Shown: positions 40,601 through 46,600 of the stretch, piece after piece | Position numbering within the stretch: the first letter of the stretch is position 1 | Layout of the letters: every line of letters begins with the position of its first letter | From: Romanomermis culicivorax | Lineage: Eukaryota > Nematoda > Enoplea > Mermithida > Mermithidae | Assembly: GCA_963922205.1 (NCBI GenBank) | Contig: CAWUHX010000118.1 | Span: 682,001-746,000 of the forward strand | DNA: 64,000 bases | Direction of reading: 5' to 3' | Position numbers and translations under genes: made by a program | Notes under the pieces: model-generated | What the model was told of the DNA's origin: nothing | What the model saw: only the letters and a program-made list of their open reading frames with translations | Database searches by the model: none

Positions 40601-43600
40601 AATTACAAAAAATGTAGTTTTTTGTAAAATTTTGAATACTTGTCGAATTTTCAAACTGTAAATTTGCGAAAAATGAATTGATTAAATTTATTTTTTAAGA
40701 TTTGATTTTCATTAGATTAAATCTCAAAATTTTATAAATATTCCGAAATTTACGAAAAAAATTAAATTTCCTGTTTTTTTTATATTTTTGCCGAATTTTT
40801 AGCCTGTAAATTTGTGAAAAATACAAAAATTAGATCGGTAAAATTTGATTCTAAAATTTAAAATTTACATAGTTAACTTCTAAAAAATTAGAATTTTGAG
40901 ACTTTTACGAAAAAAAACAAATTTCAAAAAGTTTTCGGAAAAAAACAAAACATTAGGTAAAAATTTAGAATTTTACGAAAAAATATTATTTTCGAATTTC
41001 CAGCTTGTAAATTTCTGAACAATACAAACATTGAGTTACTAAAATTTAATTTAAAAATTCAAAATTAATCATATTAAATTTAGAAATTTAGAATTTTCAG
41101 AATTTCGCGAAAAAATAACACATTTACAAATTTGCTGAATTTTGCTTTCAAATTTTAATTAAGTAACTTTTCGAAAAAATGTAAAATTTGGATTTATACA
41201 CGTCTTCACAGTGTAATTTTACACACAATTTTTAAGAAATTCTGAAAATTTTAGAATTTTCTAAAGGTTTTTCGATTTTTAAACTGTAAATTAGTGGACT
41301 ATAAAAAATAGTTACCTAATAAAATTCAATTTGAAAATTTAAAATTTACAAAATTAAAGTTCAAAAATTTATAATTTTCAGAATTTTACGAGAAATACAA
41401 CATTTTGTAAATTTGTGAGATAAAAAAAATTTACTTGAAAATTTTTGAATTTTTATAATTTCAAAATTTGAATTTTTATAATTTCAAAATTTGAATTTTA
41501 AAATTTCACCTCAAATATAAATTTTTGGGCAATAAATCGCAATGTTCCCAGCATAATAATTCTACGGCGTAATGTAGCAAAAAATTTAAAATAATTTTGG
41601 CGCGAAATTTAAAATCGGCGTCGTCGTCGGGAAACGTTCGATCGTCGTCCATTTTTATCGATTTTGGGTCGCCGACAACTTCGCTGCCGTCGCCGACGAC
41701 TCCGCTGCCGCTGCAGCCACCGTGTAAACTACACGACGGCGAACTTTTCCACGCTTCGACGTCGCCGCAATCGCAACAACCGGTGCCGCCGCTAGTCGAC
41801 GTCTGCAAGAAACAAGAAAAATTTTTTAATTCACATGAAGAATTTTACGTGTAAAATTTAATTTTCGAATTTTTAAATGATTAAAAAATTTTTTTTCAAG
41901 TTTAATTTTTTTCAAATTTTAGAATTCGAATTTTCAATTTATGTTTCAAAAATTTGAAAATTCGAATTTTTGAGTGCTCATTTTCAAAATTCAAAAATTT
42001 GAATTTTCGATATTTATTTTCAATATTTTGAAAATTTGAATTTCTGCGTATCTATTCTGAAAATCCGAAAATCCAAATTTTTGAGTTTATGTTTTGAAAA
42101 TTTGAGTGTTTGCTTCCAAAATTTAAAAATTCCCATTTTTAATGCTTATTTTTGGAAATTTTAAAATTTGAATTTTTGAGTGTCTGTTCTGAAAATTTGA
42201 AAATTTCAGTTTTTGGGTGTCTATTTTGAAAATTCGAATTTCTGACGCCTGTTTTGAAAAAAAAGAAAATTCGAGTTTTCGATACCTGTTTTGAAAATTT
42301 GAAAAATTCCAATTTTGGACTGTCCGTCTCGAAAATTTGAAAATTCGAATTTCTAATGTTACTTCTCAAAAATTTTGAAAATTCGGATTTTTGAGTGGCT
42401 GGTTTGAAAATTTGAAAATTCGAATTTTTGAGTGTCTGTTTCAAAAATTAGAATTTTTTATGTTATGTTACGGAAATTCAAATTTCTCACGTACGTTTCA
42501 AAAATTTTGAAATTCAAATTTCAACTGTATATTTTGAAAATTCGAAAATTCAAATTCTTGCCGTTTGTTTTGAAAATCTTTGAAAATTCGAATTTTTGAG
42601 CGTCCATTTTGAAAATTCGAATATTTGGGTTCGTTCTGAAGACTTGAAAAAGCGAATTTTCGGTTGTATGTTTCGAAAATTGAAACATTCGATTTTCTGA
42701 TGCTAATTTTTACAAATTTCAAATTTCCATTTTTCGACCCGCAATTTTAAAAATTTCAAAATTCAAATTTTTGATATTTTTTAATTAAAAAATTCGAGTT
42801 TCAAATGTCTATTTTTAAAACTTGGGAATTCTAATTTTTTGATGTTTTTTCTGAAAATTTGAAAATTCAAATTTTCGATGTTTCAAAAATTTCAAAATTC
42901 GAATGTTTCATTTTTGTTTTGGAAAATTTAAAAATTTGAATCTTAAATGTCTATTTTTGAAATTTGGAAATTCTAATTCTTAATGTCTTTTCTGAAAGTT
43001 TGAAAATTCGAATTTTTGACGTTATGTTTTAAAAATTGGAAAATTCGAATTTTGGATGTATGTCTGGAAAATTTGAAAATTCGAATTTCTATAGGTGTTT
43101 GTTTTGAAAATTTGAAAATTCAAATTTCAAATGTATATTCTGAAAATTCGAAAATTGACGCATGTTTCGTAAATCTGTCAAAAAACCAATTTTTGAGTTT
43201 CTATTTTGAAAATTTGAAAATTCGAATATCTTTATTCATTTTGAAGATTTGAAAATTCGACTTTTCGGGTGTCTAATCTGAAATTTGAAAATTCGAATTT
43301 TTGAATGTATGTTTTGAAAATTAAAGAATTCAATTTTTAGATGCTAATTTTTAAAAATTCAAAAATTCCGTTTTTCGATCCTCAATTTTAAAAGTTTAAA
43401 ATTCGAATTTTCGACGTCTTTTTCAAGTTTAAAAATTCTAGTTCTAAATTTCTATTTTTTAAACTTGGAAATCCTAATTTTTTAATGTTTTTTTCTGAAG
43501 ATTTGAAAATTCAAATTTTCGATGTTTCAAAAATTTCAAAATTCGAAATTTTAATTTTTGTTTCAGAGAATTTAAAAATTCTAATTTTAAATGTATATTT

Positions 43601-46600
43601 TTGAAATTTGGAAATTCCAATTTACACTGTCTTTTCTAAAAGTTTGAAAATTCGAATTTTTGACGTTATGTTTTTAAAATTTGAAAATTCAAATTTTGGA
43701 TAATCTGTCTGGAATATTTGAAAATTCGAATTTTTATAGGTGTCTGTTTTGAAAATTTGAAAATTGAAATTTCAAATGTATATTTTGAAAATTCGAAAAT
43801 TAAAATTTTTGACGTATGTTTTGAAAATCTTCGAAAATGCAGATTTTTGAGTGTCTGTTTTGAAAATTTGAAAATTCGAAAATTTGGATTCGTTTTGGAG
43901 ACTTGAAAATTCGAATTTTAGGGTGTCTAATCTAAAATTTGAAAATTCGAATATTTGGATGTAAATTTTGAAAATTGAAAAATTCGATCTTAAGGTGCTA
44001 ATTTTTAAAAATTTAAAAATTCCATTTATTTTTAAAAATCCTATTTTTCGATCCTCAATTCTCCAAAATTCAAAAATTCGAATTTTCGATGTCTTTTCAA
44101 ATTTAAAAATTCGAGCTTTTAATTGTCTAAATTCCAAAAATTAAAATTTTGGATGCCTGTTTGGAAAATTTGAATTTCTGAGTGTAAGTTTCGAAAATTT
44201 AAAAATTTGAATTTTTAGTTCCTTTTTGTGAATTTTAAAATTTGAATTTTTGAGGGTAGGTTTTGAAAATTCGAATTTTCGGGTGTACGTTTTGAAAATT
44301 TGAAAATATAAATTTTTGGTGTCTGTTTTGAAAATTCGAATTTTTTGGGTGTCTGTTTTGAAAATTCGAATTTTCGATCCCGGTTTTGAAAATTTGAAAA
44401 TTCAAATTTTTGGCTGTCTGTTTTGAAAATTTGAATTTTTCGGTATCGGTTTTGAAACTTTAGATTTTTGAGTGTCAATTTTAAATATTTGAAAATTCAA
44501 TTTTTCAATGACTGCTTTGATTTAAAAAAAAATTTAATGAAAAATTGCTGTTAAAAAAGAATTTTTGAAAAAAATTTTATTTTTTCCAAATTATGCAAAA
44601 AAATCGTAGTTTACAAACTCACCTTATATTTATGATTCTTGTGTTCAGAATTCATGAAGCAATCGTAGCAAAAAACGCACGTCGGATCAACGGCGCAAGT
44701 CCTGGAAAAAATTCAAAAACTTTGTAAAAAAAAATTGAACGAAAAATCAAAAAATTTTGTAAAACATAAATTTTGAAAAATTTTGTAAAAAATCAATTTT
44801 AGAAGATTTAGTAAAAAAATGAATTTTGAAAATTTTTTTTTTCAAGTTTCATTTTTATTTTGTAAAAACTATTTTTTCAAAAATTCCGTAAAACAGACTC
44901 CGAAAAAATTTTGTGAAAAAAAATTTTTACAAAATTTTTGCGAAATTCTTTTTCTCAATTTCCTAAAAACTGAATTTTCAACAACTCTACAAATTTTTTT
45001 TTCAATTTTGTAAAGAAATTCGCAAGAATTTAGTATTTTTTTTTAATTCTGTAAAATTTTGTGAAAAAAATTTGATGAATTTCGTAGAATTTTTTATCCA
45101 AATTTTAAAAAAAAAATTCAATTTAAACAAAAAAAAATTGTAAACTAGCTCTGAAATGTAAAAATTTTCCTCGCCTGCAGGAATAAGTAGCTTCGCCGTT
45201 ACCGAAAAGGCGGCCGCAAATTTGCGAGCTATGTTTCGAAACGAAATTTCGCTCGTTTAAATTGAATTTTTCGCGCCAATTTTCGCTCAAATCGTCAAAT
45301 AAAAGTCGAAAAATTGGATCGACGATTTTGGATTTAAATTTCTTTTGAAAAAATATGATTAAAAATTTAAAAAATTTACTTCACGGAAAAAATTTAAAAA
45401 AAAATATTTTTAAAATTCTTCTTTAAACTTTTCCAGTTTTTTTTAAATTTTTTTAACAAATTTAAAACATGATTAAATTTTTTAAAAATTGAATTTAAAA
45501 AAAATTTACCAAATTATATTTTTCAAACAACAATTAAAAAAATTAAAATCCATATTTCAAAAATTTTTTTACAAAATTATTGTCCTCAAGAAATAACATG
45601 ATAAATTTTAACGAATACAAAATGACATTTAAAAAAAAGAAAATGAAAGATAATAACAAAATTATAGCAAAAAGCAAAAAATTGAAATAAGAAAAAAAAT
45701 AGAAATTTTAAATTGGAAAAATGAAAATTTATATTTCTCAATAAAACTAACAAAATTATATTTGAAAAAAAAATCAAAATTATATTACGGAAAAATTATT
45801 ACAAAATTAAATTTTTCAAAATAAAAATTACAAGATTAAATTTTTCAATAAAAAATTAAGAAATTAAATTCTTTTGAAAAAAATTAAAAAATTATATTTG
45901 AAAAAATACAAATAAAAAATTATAAATTATTTTTCAGGAAAATTCAAAAAAAATTAAATTCTAGAAAAGATTACAAAATTGAAATTTTTCCAAAAAAAGT
46001 TACATTCTATTGAAAAAAATATGAAACTATATTTAAAAAAAATAAAATTAAACTTACAAACTTACATTTTTCTAAAAAAACAAAAATTATATTTTTGAAT
46101 AAAATAACAGAAAAATAATTAAAAAAATATAAAATTATTATAGACTAAAATTTTAAAAAATAGAGAAAAATTCAAATATACAAAAATATAAAATTCAAAT
46201 TATTCCAAAAAATACATTATATATATTTAAAAAATATGAAACTATGTATCTTTCAAAAAAAATTTCATATTCAAAAATGGAAAATTACATTTTCAAAAAA
46301 AGAATATTTTTTGAAAAAATTTACAAAAAGATAATTTGAAAGAAAAATTACGAAATTTTTATCTGAAAAGTTACAAATTGATATTAAAAAAAATATTTGA
46401 AATCCAAATTTAAAAAAAAATCTAAAATTCAAATTTAAAAACATTTATAAAATTAAAACTTGAAAAAATTTATAGAATTCAAATTTTAAAAAAATTATAA
46501 AATTCAAATTTTTAAAAAAATTATGAAATTCAAATTTTGAAAAATTACAAAATTTTAATTTTTTTTTTATTTATACATCGTCGTCGCAAACGATAGAATG

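Noticed and set aside
41597..41854. Plus-strand ORF of 85 codons opposite exon 5
   Set aside because: It is the antisense of a conserved UBR box exon, which has zinc ligands and correct splice phases. The GC-rich codons of the exon keep the other strand open.
45120..45175. Reading exon 3 on past the GC donor
   Set aside because: It would add about 15 residues into the UBR box and lose the conserved CR.CA spacing that exon 4 restores exactly.
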